A stretch of 64,000 nucleotides of DNA from Chryseobacterium aurantiacum (GCF_003020585.1 NZ_PXUE01000002.1:372001-436000), one strand, 5' to 3'. Positions 46,716 through 56,776 are shown, counted from the first letter of the stretch. Notes: generated by a model not told the origin, from the sequence alone. Program-made: numbers and translations.

Positions 46716-46717
46716 AA

Positions 46718-46739
46718 AAAGCGGCTTAAAAGCCGCTTT
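46718..46739. terminator. Bidirectional terminator
   Basis: AAAGCGGCTT (46718-46727) and AAGCCGCTTT (46730-46739) form a 10-bp stem immediately after the BlaI-like stop and before the convergent RRM gene. Confidence 0.85.
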
Positions 46740-46745
46740 ATATTT

Positions 46746-47105
46746 TTACCAACGATTTCCGCCGCCGTTACCTCCACGGTTGTTTCCACCGTATCCACCA
46801 CCGTTACCACGGTTGTTTCCGTAACCACCACCTCTGTTGTTGTCAAAGCTTCTTCTTGGCTTTTCTTCTCTTGGCTTAGCTTCAGATACGTTTAATGTTT
46901 TACCATTGAATTCTTTTTGGTTAAGAGCTTCAATAGCTTGCTTTCCTTCTTCATCACCCATTTCTACGAAACCGAAACCTCTAGAGCGACCAGTCTCTCT
47001 GTCTGTAACGATTTTAGCTGATGATACATCCCCAAATTCTGCGAATAGATCGTGCAACTCATACTCTTTAGTTGCGTAATTGATGTTTGAAACAAAAATG
47101 TTCAT
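46746..47105 (-). CDS. Glycine-rich RRM RNA-binding protein
   Basis: A 119-aa protein with one RNA recognition motif (RNP2 IFVSNI, RNP1 RGFGFVEM, about residues 2-77) and a glycine/asparagine/arginine-rich tail (GGGYGNN repeats). Such proteins are common in Bacteroidota and cyanobacteria and are often cold-responsive RNA chaperones. It is monocistronic, with a 434-base intergenic region upstream and a -7-like TATATTTG (reverse of 47184-47191) giving a leader of about 75 bases. Confidence 0.9.
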   Translation of the reverse strand: MNIFVSNINYATKEYELHDLFAEFGDVSSAKIVTDRETGRSRGFGFVEMGDEEGKQAIEALNQKEFNGKTLNVSEAKPREEKPRRSFDNNRGGGYGNNRGNGGGYGGNNRGGNGGGNRW

Positions 47106-47539
47106 TTTGAATAAATTAAAAAATTAATAAAAATTTGGTATATAAAAGAAAAACAACATAAATTAATGAACAAATATTGATTCCAAATATAAACGTATGC
47201 AAGATACAATTAAAAATGTCAAATCAAAGCTTTTTTTTAAATGTTTCTCACTTTAGTTTGAGTTTAAGTATTCAACACCTATCAAAACACATGTTAACCA
47301 TTTGATTTACAGTTGTTTAAATACCAAAAACAATAAAAGTTAAAGTTAGTTAATTTAATAAAAAATTAATGGGAAATTCTAAGGAATAATCTGGCATTAA
47401 CTTCCATATTAATAATGGAAACACTCCAAAGCATTCATTTAGAGATTAAAACGTGATAGTATCCGATCAAAATAACATTCTAAAATACATGGAATAGTAT
47501 TATATTTATAAACTGGTTTTAACATCATTTCATTCCGTT
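47106..47539. other. Intergenic region of 434 bases
   Basis: A/T-rich region between divergent RRM and DUF6157 genes. It contains the -7 element of the RRM gene at 47184-47191. No coding frame or RNA gene is visible. The long leader of the RRM gene may carry temperature-responsive structure, an inference only. Confidence 0.45.
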
Positions 47540-47953
47540 ATGAAACAACATACCACTAATTATATCAATACATTCATCGAGGTTGCTGAAGACTGTCCCG
47601 TTTTCCAGGCGCAAATACCGCCTGAAAAGAAAGAAAAAACACTGGCCACTCTTCAGTATGAACAAATATGCAGGCATCCTTATCAATATACTTCAGATGA
47701 CATTATTTTTGCATGCCATGCTTTTAAAAATGATATTTCAGAAGATGAAAAACAGGAAGCAAGAGAAGTGTTCTTTTCCAAAGGCCAGGCTTGTCTACGA
47801 TCCTCTCCCCTTGCCAAAAGATATGGATTTGGAATTCATCATAACCACGAAGGAAAGGTTGCCCTCTTCCCTATAGAAAGTGAAGAATATCAAAAGCTGC
47901 TTAATGATAATTCTATCGCAAAAACAAAAGCGATGCGCTCCAAAAGAAAATGA
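47540..47953 (+). CDS. DUF6157-like protein
   Basis: A 137-aa soluble protein with TTNYINTFIEVAEDCPVFQAQIPPEKKEKTLATLQYEQICRHPYQYTSDDIIFACHAFKN, which matches the pattern of the DUF6157 family (NTFIEVAEDCP...PP.K.EK.T.A..QY....PY.YTSDD..F). The C terminus has QACLRSSPLAKRYGFGIHHNHEGKVALFP. Function is unknown. Transcribed alone on the plus strand. Confidence 0.75.
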   Translation: MKQHTTNYINTFIEVAEDCPVFQAQIPPEKKEKTLATLQYEQICRHPYQYTSDDIIFACHAFKNDISEDEKQEAREVFFSKGQACLRSSPLAKRYGFGIHHNHEGKVALFPIESEEYQKLLNDNSIAKTKAMRSKRK

Positions 47954-47998
47954 TTGAGAAAATGAATAATTCTTTTCAGATCAATATATGTGGTTCTT

Positions 47999-48029
47999 TT
48001 GACAACTCCAGCTTTTAACACTAAATTTG
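47999..48029 (+). promoter_or_regulatory. Promoter of the thioesterase/AraC-HMA unit
   Basis: TTG (47999-48001), 20 bases, TAAATTTG (48022-48029), a good Bacteroidota promoter 22 bases before the ATG at 48051. Confidence 0.65.
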
Positions 48030-48050
48030 TGCTGCAAATTATTTAAGAAT

Positions 48051-48446
48051 ATGAACTATCATACTAGAAAATGGGTTAAACCCGAAGATTTAAATCCTAA
48101 TCACTCTCTTTTTGGAGGAAGACTATTACAATGGATTGATGAAGAGGCTGCATTATATGCTATTATTCAATTGGAAAACACCAAGGTGGTTACCAAGTTT
48201 ATTTCAGAGATCAATTTCGTAAGCTCAGCAAAACAGGGTGATATTATAGAAATAGGAATTGAGGCCTCTCATTTCGGTTCCTCTTCCGTTACTCTAAAAT
48301 GTGATGTCCGAAACAAAATGACCCACCAAACCATTATTACTGTTGATAAAATTGTAATGGTTAATCTGGACAGCGATGGAAACCCTGCTCCTCATGGTAA
48401 AACTCAAATTGAATTTGTAAAAGACAGATTAAATAGCGGACAATGA
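48051..48446 (+). CDS. Acyl-CoA thioesterase (hotdog fold)
   Basis: A 131-aa hotdog-fold protein. NHSLFGGRLLQWIDEEAALYAI carries the typical D-containing helix, followed by KVVTKFISEINFVSSAKQGDIIEIGIEASHFGSSSVTLKCDV. It hydrolyses acyl-CoA to free acid and CoA, substrate length unknown. I start at ATG 48051 rather than the TTG further upstream. Its stop overlaps the HMA-AraC gene by 4 bases, an unexpected partnership. Confidence 0.85.
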   Translation: MNYHTRKWVKPEDLNPNHSLFGGRLLQWIDEEAALYAIIQLENTKVVTKFISEINFVSSAKQGDIIEIGIEASHFGSSSVTLKCDVRNKMTHQTIITVDKIVMVNLDSDGNPAPHGKTQIEFVKDRLNSGQ

Positions 48447-49003
48447 AAATCTTCATAAAGAACATGGTCTGTAGCAGATGTATTGCTGCTGTGGAAACAA
48501 TCTTCAATAATGCTCATGTAAAAACAAGTTCCATTATACTGGGAGAAGTTGAAACAGAGCTAGAAGTCCCTGTAGACACCATGCAATCCATTGAAGAAAA
48601 ACTTTTGGAAACCGGCTTTGAAAGAATTATGGATTCTGCCCATCAGCTTGTAGAAAAGATTAAAAACCTGATCATTGTAAAGGTCCGTGAACTGGATATA
48701 GATGAAGACTTCCTGCTTTCTGAATTTTTAAGCTCAAAACTTCATAAAGATTACAGTTCCCTTTCAAAAACATTCTCGCAAAACGAAAACATCACCCTGG
48801 AACAGTTTTTTATTCTTCAAAAAATAGAAAAAGTAAAGGAACTCCTTTTATATAATGAGTTTAATCTTACCGAAATTGCAGGTAAACTTGGCTACAAAAG
48901 TGTACAGCATCTTTCTTCTCAATTCCGGAACGTTACAGGCTTTACCCCTACCGAATTCAAGAAGCTAAAGGATCATCACAGAAAACCACTAGACAATCTT
49001 TAA
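48443..49003 (+). CDS. AraC-type regulator with N-terminal HMA metal-binding domain
   Basis: A 186-aa protein. Residues 1-65 form an HMA-like domain: MKIFIKNMVCSRCIAAVETIF, with CxxC metal ligands, then a helix and TMQSIEEKLLETGFE. The C-terminal part is the AraC DNA-binding domain with two HTH units (FLLSEFLSSKLHKDYSSLSKTF; LTEIAGKLGYKSVQHLSSQFRNVTG, ending FTPTEFKKLKDH). It has no other sensor domain. It lies 197 bases upstream of copA on the same strand, and a direct copper-sensing regulator of the exporter is the simplest reading. Confidence 0.8.
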   Translation: MKIFIKNMVCSRCIAAVETIFNNAHVKTSSIILGEVETELEVPVDTMQSIEEKLLETGFERIMDSAHQLVEKIKNLIIVKVRELDIDEDFLLSEFLSSKLHKDYSSLSKTFSQNENITLEQFFILQKIEKVKELLLYNEFNLTEIAGKLGYKSVQHLSSQFRNVTGFTPTEFKKLKDHHRKPLDNL

Positions 49004-49020
49004 GACTTAGAAGTCAAAGC

Positions 49021-49083
49021 GTGGGAGAGTTTTAATACCAAAAAAAACAAAACCCTCCCACTCTAAGACTCTAAGACTCTAAT
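49021..49083. repeat. Hairpin plus 8-bp tandem repeats
   Basis: GTGGGAGAGTTTT (49021-49033) pairs with AAAACCCTCCCAC (49049-49061) with one mismatch. Three ACTCTAAG-like units follow at 49060-49083. It may terminate the HMA-AraC transcript or be a dispersed element. Confidence 0.5.
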
Positions 49084-49200
49084 ACTCCACCACTTCCTCC
49101 ACTCTAAAAACCCTCCATCCAAATTCTATAACTATTATCCTTAAATTTATAACAACCTTACCTTTCCGTTTTGGAAATTTGTAATATAAATTTAAGAGTC

Positions 49201-52062
49201 ATGGAACAACAGTATAAAATTCTCGGAATGACCTGTTCCGGTTGCCAGAAAAAGATATCTAACCAACTGAACAGTGTAGACGGGGTAAAGGCTGATGTAA
49301 ATCTGGAGAACAATACCGCAACAATTACTTCTGAGCACAAAGTGGAACTTTCAGTTTTAAACAATACCCTAGCAGAAATAGGAAAATACAGACTTGAAGA
49401 CCCCAACAATCCTGAAAAAGCATTTGTAAAACCTCAGGATCGCGTTTCTCCATCCTCAGTATATTATTGTCCAATGGAATGCGAAGGGGACAAGGTTTAC
49501 TTCAAGCAGGGCGAAAGGTGTCCTGATTGTAATATGTACTTAGTTCCTATTGAAGAAAAACTGGCTAAGGATCCTAATCACAAGCCCGCTTATTCATCCA
49601 CCCATCTTCCTGAAAATTTCAAAAACAATGTTGGAAAATACTATTGTCCGATGTTTTGTGAAGGAGATAAAATATATGACGAAAAAGGAGATTGCCCAAT
49701 ATGTCATATGCATTTAGAGCAGATCACAGATGATCTTGCAAAAAACGCAGGTGAGCACCACCAGCACTCACATTCACACAACCACAATCATAGTCATAGC
49801 CATCATCATGAAGCTCCTAAAGTTACAGATGAAATGGCCGGAAAATATTATTGTCCGATGTATTGTGAGGGAGACAAAACCTATGATTCCAACGTAGGAT
49901 GTCCGGTATGCGGAATGGATCTTGTAAAATATCCTGAAAAGAAAACAGCAAAGTACACATGTCCTATGCATCCTGAGATTATCCGGGATGAACCGGGAGA
50001 TTGCCCGATCTGTGGAATGGACCTTGTAAGAATGCCCGATAACGGAGATGATGAAGAAGATGAAACCTATACCATTTTAAAAAGGAAATTCATTACCTCA
50101 CTCGCGTTTACAATTCCCGTTTTCATCCTATCAATGGGGGGAATGTTTATCAACTTCCCTTTTTCTCATCAGATTCAGGGGTATATTGAGCTTGCTTTAA
50201 CGCTTCCTGTTATGTTCTACTCCGGTTGGTTTCTCCTGAAAAGAGGCTGGGTATCCTTTACCACATGGAATCTTAATATGTTCAGCCTTATCGCACTGGG
50301 AGTGGCAGCTGCATTTATTTTCAGCATTGCAGCATTGGCATTTCCGGATATTATTCCCCATGAAATCAGAGGGCACAATCATGAAATTCCTTTATATTTT
50401 GAGGCAGTCTGTGTCATCCTGACACTTGTTATATTAGGACAGCTGATGGAAGCCGCAGCCCACAAAAAAACAGGAAACGCAATCAAGGAACTGATGAATC
50501 TATCACCGGATGAAGCCAATCTGATTGTGAATGGTGAGGAAAAAAGAGTTTTACTTTCCCAAGTAAAAATCGGAGACCTATTAAAGGTTAAACCAGGTGA
50601 AAAAATTCCTGTGGATGGAAAAATTACAGAGGGAAATTCTATTGTGGACGAAAGCATGATTACTGGAGAACCTATTCCTGTTGAAAAAGGTGTAGACGAC
50701 AAGGTTTCTTCAGGAACCATTAACGGGAATCAGGTCTTTATTATGAAAGCTGAGAAAGTAGGTGACGAAACCCTCCTTTCGCAAATCATTAAAATGGTTA
50801 ATGAAGCAAGCCGCAGCAGAGCCCCTATCCAAAAACTCACAGATAAAGTTTCAAAGGTATTTGTTCCGGTGGTAATTCTTATTGCAGCACTAACCTTTGT
50901 CTCATGGCAGTTTTTCGGTTCGGAGGGAAAGAGAAGCCTGTTCGCCTTTGTGAATGCAGTAGCAGTTTTAATTGTAGCCTGCCCGTGCGCTCTAGGTCTG
51001 GCCACTCCAATGTCCTTAATGGTAGGAATCGGGAAAGGGGCCAAAAATGGGATTTTGATTAAAAATGCAGAAGCTCTTGAACAGATGAACAAGGTAAATG
51101 TTTTAATCACTGATAAAACAGGAACCTTAACAGAAGGAAAACCATCTGTAGAATATATTGAAACAGTAAATAACGAGGATAAAAATCAGATTTTAAAGCT
51201 TGCCTTTTCCTTAAACCAAAACTCTGAACACCCCCTTTCGAGTGCTGTGATTAAAAGAGCCAAAGAAGAAAATATATCGGCAGAGAAAGTAGATCAGTTT
51301 GAAAATGTATCAGGTAAGGGAATAAAAGGAAACATCAATGGGAAAACGGCTTACCTTGGAAACGAAAACCTATTAACCTCCCACCAGATTCAGATTCCAA
51401 ATGAGTTGAAACAAAAAGCAATTGAAGTACAATCAAAAGCACATACCATTTCCTACATTGCACAGGATCATCAGGTTTTGGGATTCATCAGCTTTACAGA
51501 TAAAATTAAAGCCAGTTCCAAAAAGGCAGTAGAAAGATTAATGAGCGAAGGGGTTGACATTATTATGATGACCGGAGACAATGAACATACTGCAAAAGCA
51601 GTTGCCGGAGAACTTGGAATCAAACATTTTAAAGCGAACTGCCTTCCTGAAGACAAATTAAATGAAGTAAAAAAACTACAGCAACAAGGAAAAGTGGTAG
51701 CCATGACTGGCGACGGAATTAATGACTCCCCTGCGCTTGCTCAGTCAGATATAGGAATTGCAATGGGAACCGGTACTGACGTTGCTATAGAAAGCGCCGA
51801 GATCACTTTATTAAAAGGAGACATTCTGGGAGTAGCAAAGGCAAAGCTTTTAAGTGAAAAACTCCTTAAAAACATCAAAGAAAACCTGTTTTTTGCTTTT
51901 ATCTATAATGTATTAGGAATTCCGGTAGCAGCAGGATTACTGTATCCATTCTTTGGTATTCTATTATCCCCAATGATTGCAGCCGCAGCCATGAGTGTCA
52001 GCTCACTATCTGTAATACTTAATTCATTGAGATTAAATTCAGTAGATCTGGATATAAAATAG
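49201..52062 (+). CDS. copA: Copper-exporting P1B-type ATPase
   Basis: A 953-aa inner-membrane pump. Residues 1-70 are an HMA domain (MTCSGC at 10-15). Then come four cysteine-rich heavy-metal-binding repeats of the YYCPM...CEGDK...CPxC type (near 88, 145, 212 and 246; the last is YTCPMHPE...CPICGMDL). A histidine-rich stretch ([19 protein letters not shown]) sits between the second and third. The core has the CPC motif [28 protein letters not shown] and [10 protein letters not shown]. It exports Cu(I) by ATP hydrolysis. The repeated domain is longer than in most CopA. Confidence 0.95.
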   Translation: MEQQYKILGMTCSGCQKKISNQLNSVDGVKADVNLENNTATITSEHKVELSVLNNTLAEIGKYRLEDPNNPEKAFVKPQDRVSPSSVYYCPMECEGDKVYFKQGERCPDCNMYLVPIEEKLAKDPNHKPAYSSTHLPENFKNNVGKYYCPMFCEGDKIYDEKGDCPICHMHLEQITDDLAKNAGEHHQHSHSHNHNHSHSHHHEAPKVTDEMAGKYYCPMYCEGDKTYDSNVGCPVCGMDLVKYPEKKTAKYTCPMHPEIIRDEPGDCPICGMDLVRMPDNGDDEEDETYTILKRKFITSLAFTIPVFILSMGGMFINFPFSHQIQGYIELALTLPVMFYSGWFLLKRGWVSFTTWNLNMFSLIALGVAAAFIFSIAALAFPDIIPHEIRGHNHEIPLYFEAVCVILTLVILGQLMEAAAHKKTGNAIKELMNLSPDEANLIVNGEEKRVLLSQVKIGDLLKVKPGEKIPVDGKITEGNSIVDESMITGEPIPVEKGVDDKVSSGTINGNQVFIMKAEKVGDETLLSQIIKMVNEASRSRAPIQKLTDKVSKVFVPVVILIAALTFVSWQFFGSEGKRSLFAFVNAVAVLIVACPCALGLATPMSLMVGIGKGAKNGILIKNAEALEQMNKVNVLITDKTGTLTEGKPSVEYIETVNNEDKNQILKLAFSLNQNSEHPLSSAVIKRAKEENISAEKVDQFENVSGKGIKGNINGKTAYLGNENLLTSHQIQIPNELKQKAIEVQSKAHTISYIAQDHQVLGFISFTDKIKASSKKAVERLMSEGVDIIMMTGDNEHTAKAVAGELGIKHFKANCLPEDKLNEVKKLQQQGKVVAMTGDGINDSPALAQSDIGIAMGTGTDVAIESAEITLLKGDILGVAKAKLLSEKLLKNIKENLFFAFIYNVLGIPVAAGLLYPFFGILLSPMIAAAAMSVSSLSVILNSLRLNSVDLDIK

Positions 52063-52080
52063 CATTTTAAAATTTCAATA

Positions 52081-52120
52081 AAAAGAACCCTTTTCATAAC
52101 TTGATGAAAAGGGTTCTTTT
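52081..52120 (+). terminator. copA terminator
   Basis: AAAAGAACCCTTTTCAT (52081-52097) and its perfect 17-bp complement (52104-52120), followed by T, lie 18 bases after the copA stop. Confidence 0.85.
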
Positions 52121-52477
52121 TATACTGATCAAAAAACTTTAAAAGTGTAGAATTTTATGATCGATGTTCTGAGAAGTAATTTTCTTTCAAAAAAAGAGTT
52201 AAAAATCATTTTAAACAAATTAATTCTCCAACCTATGAAGAATTTTAAAATCTGAACATAAATAGAGAAAACCTATCGTTTTGACAATTATAAATGTTAA
52301 GATTTAAAGAAAACAGAATTATTAATTAATTATCAAAGATTTAACAAAGATATCCTTTAAAATAAAGTTCTTAAAATAACCTTAAAATAGCGAAAAACAA
52401 CAATCAATGGCATATAATTTGTTAACATTCAAGCGTTATTTTTAACGATTTTTAACAATTTAATTTCCATTACCCTT
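52121..52477. other. Intergenic region after copA
   Basis: About 357 A/T-rich bases between the copA terminator and the deacetylase gene, with no coding frame. It holds the upstream region of the deacetylase gene; no clear promoter of the TAnnTTTG type was found. Confidence 0.45.
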
Positions 52478-53338
52478 ATGAGAAAAATTTTTGCGGGAAA
52501 GTCAAGAAATAGGACTTTTCTCGGGATGTTTGCATTGGTGAGTGCAACTACTGTTCTAGTAAACAGCTGTAATTTTAAGAATGAAGTGAATGACTCTGTC
52601 AGTTCACAGGAACATCCTACCGCAGAACCCGTCCCCAAGATGGATGAGGAAAATGTAGATCCGGATAAAAGAGTAATCTATCTTACCTTTGACGACGGTC
52701 CCAACCAGGGTACAGAAAACCTTTTAAAAATTCTTGACAAAAGAAATGTTTGTGCAACCGCTTTTTTAGTTGGAAAACATGCATATGGAAGTACAAGACA
52801 AAAGAAAGACTTTGAACTTCTAAAGCAAAACCCACTGATTGAATTAGCCAATCACAGCTTTACACACGCCCATAACAAATACACTGACTTTTACAAAAGC
52901 GCAGAAAGTGTGGTTCATGATTTTGACATCGCTAAAGACAGTTTGAAGCTTCATGACAAAATAGCGAGAACTCCCGGGAGAAATATCTGGAGACTCAACA
53001 ATATTAATGTAACTGATATCAAAAGCTCCACTGCAGCGGCAGACGGCCTTAAAAAAGCAGGATACAAAGTAATTGGTTGGGATCTTGAATGGAGACCTTC
53101 TCAGAAAATGACATTGAAGGGAAGCCATGAGGCCATGCTGAAAAAAGTTGACAGTATATTCCTGAATGATCTTGAAAAAACATCAAGACACCTTGTATTT
53201 TTAACTCACGACCAATATCTTAGAGACACAGACTCTATCAATGAATTGGATCTGTTTATTGAAAAACTACAGAAAAGCAACCGATTTGTTTTCAGAAAGA
53301 TTTCTCAATATCCGAAGATAAACGAAGTTTTGAATTAA
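52478..53338 (+). CDS. Polysaccharide deacetylase lipoprotein
   Basis: A 286-aa protein with a basic start, a hydrophobic segment and a lipobox LVNSC (cysteine 31). The NodB domain has TFDDGPNQGT (catalytic D), ELANHSFTHAHNKY (HxxxH metal ligands), ARTPGRNIW (RxPxR) and a terminal LTHDQYLRD histidine. The enzyme would remove acetyl groups from peptidoglycan, chitin or exopolysaccharide. Monocistronic. Confidence 0.85.
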   Translation: MRKIFAGKSRNRTFLGMFALVSATTVLVNSCNFKNEVNDSVSSQEHPTAEPVPKMDEENVDPDKRVIYLTFDDGPNQGTENLLKILDKRNVCATAFLVGKHAYGSTRQKKDFELLKQNPLIELANHSFTHAHNKYTDFYKSAESVVHDFDIAKDSLKLHDKIARTPGRNIWRLNNINVTDIKSSTAAADGLKKAGYKVIGWDLEWRPSQKMTLKGSHEAMLKKVDSIFLNDLEKTSRHLVFLTHDQYLRDTDSINELDLFIEKLQKSNRFVFRKISQYPKINEVLN

Positions 53339-53413
53339 TCTATTTTGTAAAAATATAAGGTAAAAGGTATTGTTGACTGGGAACTCTCAGGTAAATTTCG
53401 GAAATTTGCATTT

Positions 53414-54073
53414 ATGAGTATTAAGGAAAATTATCAAGATATAAAAGATCAGCTTACGTCAGATGTTCAACTGGTTGCCGTTTCAAAAACGCATCCAGTT
53501 TCTGCTATACAGGAAGTCTATGATCTTGGTCAAAGAGTTTTTGGAGAAAACAAGGTTCAGGAATTGATGGAAAAACATCCTCTCCTGCCTAACGACATCC
53601 AATGGCACCTGATCGGGCATTTGCAAACCAATAAAGTAAAGTATATTGCTCCATTTATAGACACCATACAAAGTGTAGATTCTCAAAAATTATTAGCTGA
53701 AATCAATAAAGAGTCCGGAAAAAACGGAAGAATAATTAAAGTTCTGCTTCAGGTAAAAATCGCAGCTGAAGAAAGTAAATTCGGACTTGAAATAACAGAA
53801 GCGAAAGACCTTTTCCAGCAGTATATTGATGGAGGTTTTTCACATATTGAAATTACAGGCCTGATGGGAATGGCGACATTTACAGATAATGAGCAGCAGA
53901 TCAAAAAAGAATTTTTAATCTTAAAAGGCCTTTTTGATGAATTAAATCAACTAAAACCATTAAAAACTTTATCAATGGGAATGAGCGATGATTTCCCTCT
54001 TGCCATTGAATGTGGAGCAAACTCGGTAAGGGTTGGATCTGCAATTTTTGGGAGAAGAGACTATTCCCAATAG
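53414..54073 (+). CDS. YggS/PLPBP pyridoxal phosphate homeostasis protein
   Basis: A 219-aa PLP-binding TIM-barrel. Features: LVAVSKTHPVSAIQEVYDLGQRVFGENKVQEL with the PLP lysine (K25), IQWHLIGHLQTNKVKYI, MGMSDDFPLAIECGANSVRVGSAIFG. PLPBP buffers and supplies PLP for transaminases and other enzymes. It lies 75 bases after the deacetylase gene and 56 before the response regulator. Confidence 0.95.
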   Translation: MSIKENYQDIKDQLTSDVQLVAVSKTHPVSAIQEVYDLGQRVFGENKVQELMEKHPLLPNDIQWHLIGHLQTNKVKYIAPFIDTIQSVDSQKLLAEINKESGKNGRIIKVLLQVKIAAEESKFGLEITEAKDLFQQYIDGGFSHIEITGLMGMATFTDNEQQIKKEFLILKGLFDELNQLKPLKTLSMGMSDDFPLAIECGANSVRVGSAIFGRRDYSQ

Positions 54074-54091
54074 AATTTTTAGGTATGGTTT

Positions 54092-54124
54092 TTGCTAATA
54101 ATTGAAACAAAAAATTTAAATTTG
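54092..54124 (+). promoter_or_regulatory. Promoter of the response regulator, near-leaderless
   Basis: TTG (54092-54094), 22 bases, TAAATTTG (54117-54124). The ATG at 54130 lies 5 bases after the -7 element. Confidence 0.6.
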
Positions 54125-54129
54125 CAACT

Positions 54130-55314
54130 ATGCAAAAAATCCTTATAGTAGAAGACGAAAAAGCAATCTCGGGAGTACTTCACAGTATTCTGTCTGATGA
54201 ACTTACAGAATATGAATTTGTTATCGCTGAAGACGGCCTTGAAGGTTACAAACAGGTAGAAAAAGAAGATTTCGCACTGGTGATTTCTGATATCAAAATG
54301 CCTAAACTTTCAGGAACTGAACTTTTAAAACAGAGTCTTATATTAAAACCAGAAACTACTTTTATCATGATCTCAGGTCACGCAGATATTGATTCTGCTG
54401 TTTCCTGCCTGAAAGAGGGTGCATATGACTTCATCTCCAAGCCAATTGACATCAACAGACTGATTACCAGCGTAAAGAATGCATTAGCTAAGGAAACTCT
54501 GAAGAAAGAAAACAAAAATCTTCAGACTGAAAACAAAACCTTAAAGAGAAAAGTTAACAAAAAATACCAGATGATCGGTACCTCTCCTGCGCTGCAGAAG
54601 ATTCAGGATATGATCGAAAAGGTAGCGGCTTCTGATGCTAGAGTTCTGATTACAGGACCCAATGGGGCTGGAAAAGAATTGGTAGCTCATGCCATTCACA
54701 ACCAAAGTGAGCGTGCAAGAGGGCCAATGATTGAAGTAAACTGTGCTGCAATCCCATCTGAACTTATCGAATCTGAACTTTTCGGACATGTAAAGGGATC
54801 TTTTACCGGTGCTATTAAGGATAAGCAAGGAAAATTTGAGCAGGCTAACAGCGGAACAATCTTCCTTGATGAGATTGGAGATATGAGTCTTATTGCTCAG
54901 GCTAAGGTATTGAGAGCGCTTCAGGAAAGCAAAGTATCTCCTGTGGGAAGTGATAAGGAAATAAAAGTGGACGTAAGAGTAATTGCGGCTACTAATAAAA
55001 ACATGCAGAAAGAGATTGAGGAAGGGAAATTCAGAGAAGATCTTTACCACAGACTTTCTGTAATTGAAATCTATGTTCCACCATTGGATGACAGAAAAGA
55101 GGATATCAAGTTATTGGTAGAGCATTTCTCCGGCATGATTGCTGATGAGCATGGTACTGCAATGAAAAAGTTTGATGATAAAGCTATTGATGCTTTAAAA
55201 GCTCTTTCATGGACTGGAAATATCAGAGAATTAAGGAATGTTGTTGAAAGATTAATTATTCTTGGTGGAAATACTGTTTCTGCGGATGACGTTGCAAGTT
55301 TTGTAAGGAAATAA
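54130..55314 (+). CDS. Sigma-54-dependent response regulator lacking a DNA-binding domain
   Basis: A 394-aa NtrC-like protein. The receiver domain (residues 1-120) has the phosphoacceptor D54 in LVISDIKMPKLSG. The AAA+ domain (about 143-370) has Walker A GPNGAGKELVAHAIH, the sigma-54 loop GSFTGA, and Walker B IFLDEIGDM. It ends at NTVSADDVASFVRK with no Fis-type HTH. It probably activates sigma-54 promoters without specific binding or with another protein. No sensor kinase is adjacent; the MATE gene follows beyond a terminator. Confidence 0.9.
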   Translation: MQKILIVEDEKAISGVLHSILSDELTEYEFVIAEDGLEGYKQVEKEDFALVISDIKMPKLSGTELLKQSLILKPETTFIMISGHADIDSAVSCLKEGAYDFISKPIDINRLITSVKNALAKETLKKENKNLQTENKTLKRKVNKKYQMIGTSPALQKIQDMIEKVAASDARVLITGPNGAGKELVAHAIHNQSERARGPMIEVNCAAIPSELIESELFGHVKGSFTGAIKDKQGKFEQANSGTIFLDEIGDMSLIAQAKVLRALQESKVSPVGSDKEIKVDVRVIAATNKNMQKEIEEGKFREDLYHRLSVIEIYVPPLDDRKEDIKLLVEHFSGMIADEHGTAMKKFDDKAIDALKALSWTGNIRELRNVVERLIILGGNTVSADDVASFVRK

Positions 55315-55340
55315 TAAAGCTATTATTTACAATATTATAA

Positions 55341-55373
55341 AAATTTGCAGTATCACTACTGCAAATTTTTTTT
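55341..55373 (+). terminator. Response regulator terminator
   Basis: AAATTTGCAGTA (55341-55352) and TACTGCAAATTT (55357-55368) form a 12-bp stem with a TCAC loop and a T-run. Confidence 0.85.
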
Positions 55374-55414
55374 TGGACTATTTGAATTATAAACTATATG
55401 AATCTTAAAATATT

Positions 55415-56776
55415 ATGAAATTTTTAAACAAAAACTACACAAAGGAATGCCTGACTTTGGCTCTGCCTGTGATGCTCACCCAGGTAGGGCAAGTTTCAGT
55501 AAATTTATTCGACAATATTATTGTCGGAAAACTTTTGGGAGCAGATGCTCTGGCGTCTGTTTCACTAGGAAATGCAGTTTTCTTCTCCATATTTGTATTG
55601 GCACTTGGGTTTTCATTTGCAATACCTCCGTTGGTTTCAGAAGCACACTCAAAGGAGGATCATGCTACTATTAATTCAGTATTCAGTCATGGTTTTGTTA
55701 TCAATATGGCCGTGGGAGTCATTCTTATGTTGGTCTTATTTGCAGTAATGCCTCTACTCCATCATTCCGGACAGCCGGCAAAGATCATTCCGGACACCAT
55801 AGGCTTTTTAAGCATTATGGTAGTGAGTATGATACCTATTATGGCTTTCCAGACGCTTCGTGAAGTTTCAGAGGGGTTATCCTATACGATTGGAGTTACC
55901 AAGGCTACCATCATCGCTAATGTCATCAATATTGTCCTAAACTATGTATTTATCAAGGGACTTTGGGGTATACCTCCAATGGGAGTAAAAGGATCTGCAC
56001 TAGCTACCCTGATCTCCAGAATCTTTATGGTGGTTTTCCTTTATTTTGTACTGATTAAAGAAGAGAGAACAAAACGCTATATCAAAGATTTCTCTTTGAA
56101 AGTACAAGACTTTTCTAAGGCAATGTTTGATAAAATGGTAAAACTGGGATTACCTACAGCTTTACAAATGTTTTTTGAGGTAACTGCTTTTGCAGGAGCT
56201 GCTTTTATCTGCGGACTGATCTCTGCTCATGATATTGCTTCTCATCAGATTGCATTGAGTATGGCTTCATTTACATTCAACCTTTGTGTTGGGTTCAGTG
56301 TAGCTTCTACTGTTATGATCGGAAGAAAGCTGGGTGAACAGAACTTTGTTGAATTAAGAAAAGTCGGGATCAATAATTTAAAGATTGCGTTTATCTTTAT
56401 GTGTATCTGCGGATTGTTCTTCGTTCTGGGCAGAAATATATTACCAACTTTCTTCACGAAAAAAGAAGAGGTTGAAGTAATTGCTCTGGCTTCAAAATTA
56501 ATGATTATTGCCGCTTTATTCCAGCTTTCTGACGGAATTCAGGTAACGGCATTGGGAATGCTGAGAGGTTTGCAGGATGTTAAAATACCATCCATTTATA
56601 CCTTTATCGCCTATTGGGTGATTACCATTCCTTTAGGATATTTCTTCTGTGTTACATTGGAAATGGGAGCTTTTGGAATGTGGATCGCCCTTGGACTTGG
56701 ATTAACGGTGTCAGCTGTATTCCTTGTTAAACGATTCCTGAATATGTCTGCAAAGAGAATTAAGCAGAATATATAA
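55415..56776 (+). CDS. MATE family efflux transporter
   Basis: A 453-aa protein with 12 membrane segments and the MATE features LALPVMLTQVGQVSVNLFDNIIVGKLLGADALASVSLGN and FFEVTAFAGAAFICGLISAHDIASHQIALSMASFTFNLCVGFSVASTVMIGRKLGE. It exports drugs or metabolites using Na+ or H+. Monocistronic between terminators. Substrate unknown. Confidence 0.9.
   Translation: MKFLNKNYTKECLTLALPVMLTQVGQVSVNLFDNIIVGKLLGADALASVSLGNAVFFSIFVLALGFSFAIPPLVSEAHSKEDHATINSVFSHGFVINMAVGVILMLVLFAVMPLLHHSGQPAKIIPDTIGFLSIMVVSMIPIMAFQTLREVSEGLSYTIGVTKATIIANVINIVLNYVFIKGLWGIPPMGVKGSALATLISRIFMVVFLYFVLIKEERTKRYIKDFSLKVQDFSKAMFDKMVKLGLPTALQMFFEVTAFAGAAFICGLISAHDIASHQIALSMASFTFNLCVGFSVASTVMIGRKLGEQNFVELRKVGINNLKIAFIFMCICGLFFVLGRNILPTFFTKKEEVEVIALASKLMIIAALFQLSDGIQVTALGMLRGLQDVKIPSIYTFIAYWVITIPLGYFFCVTLEMGAFGMWIALGLGLTVSAVFLVKRFLNMSAKRIKQNI

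Noticed and set aside
46562..46846. 94-codon minus-strand frame across the BlaI-like tail
   Set aside because: It is the antisense of the lysine-rich tail and extends into the RRM gene; no domain.
50379..51110. Long antisense frames in copA
   Set aside because: Antisense of a well-conserved ATPase gene without independent evidence.
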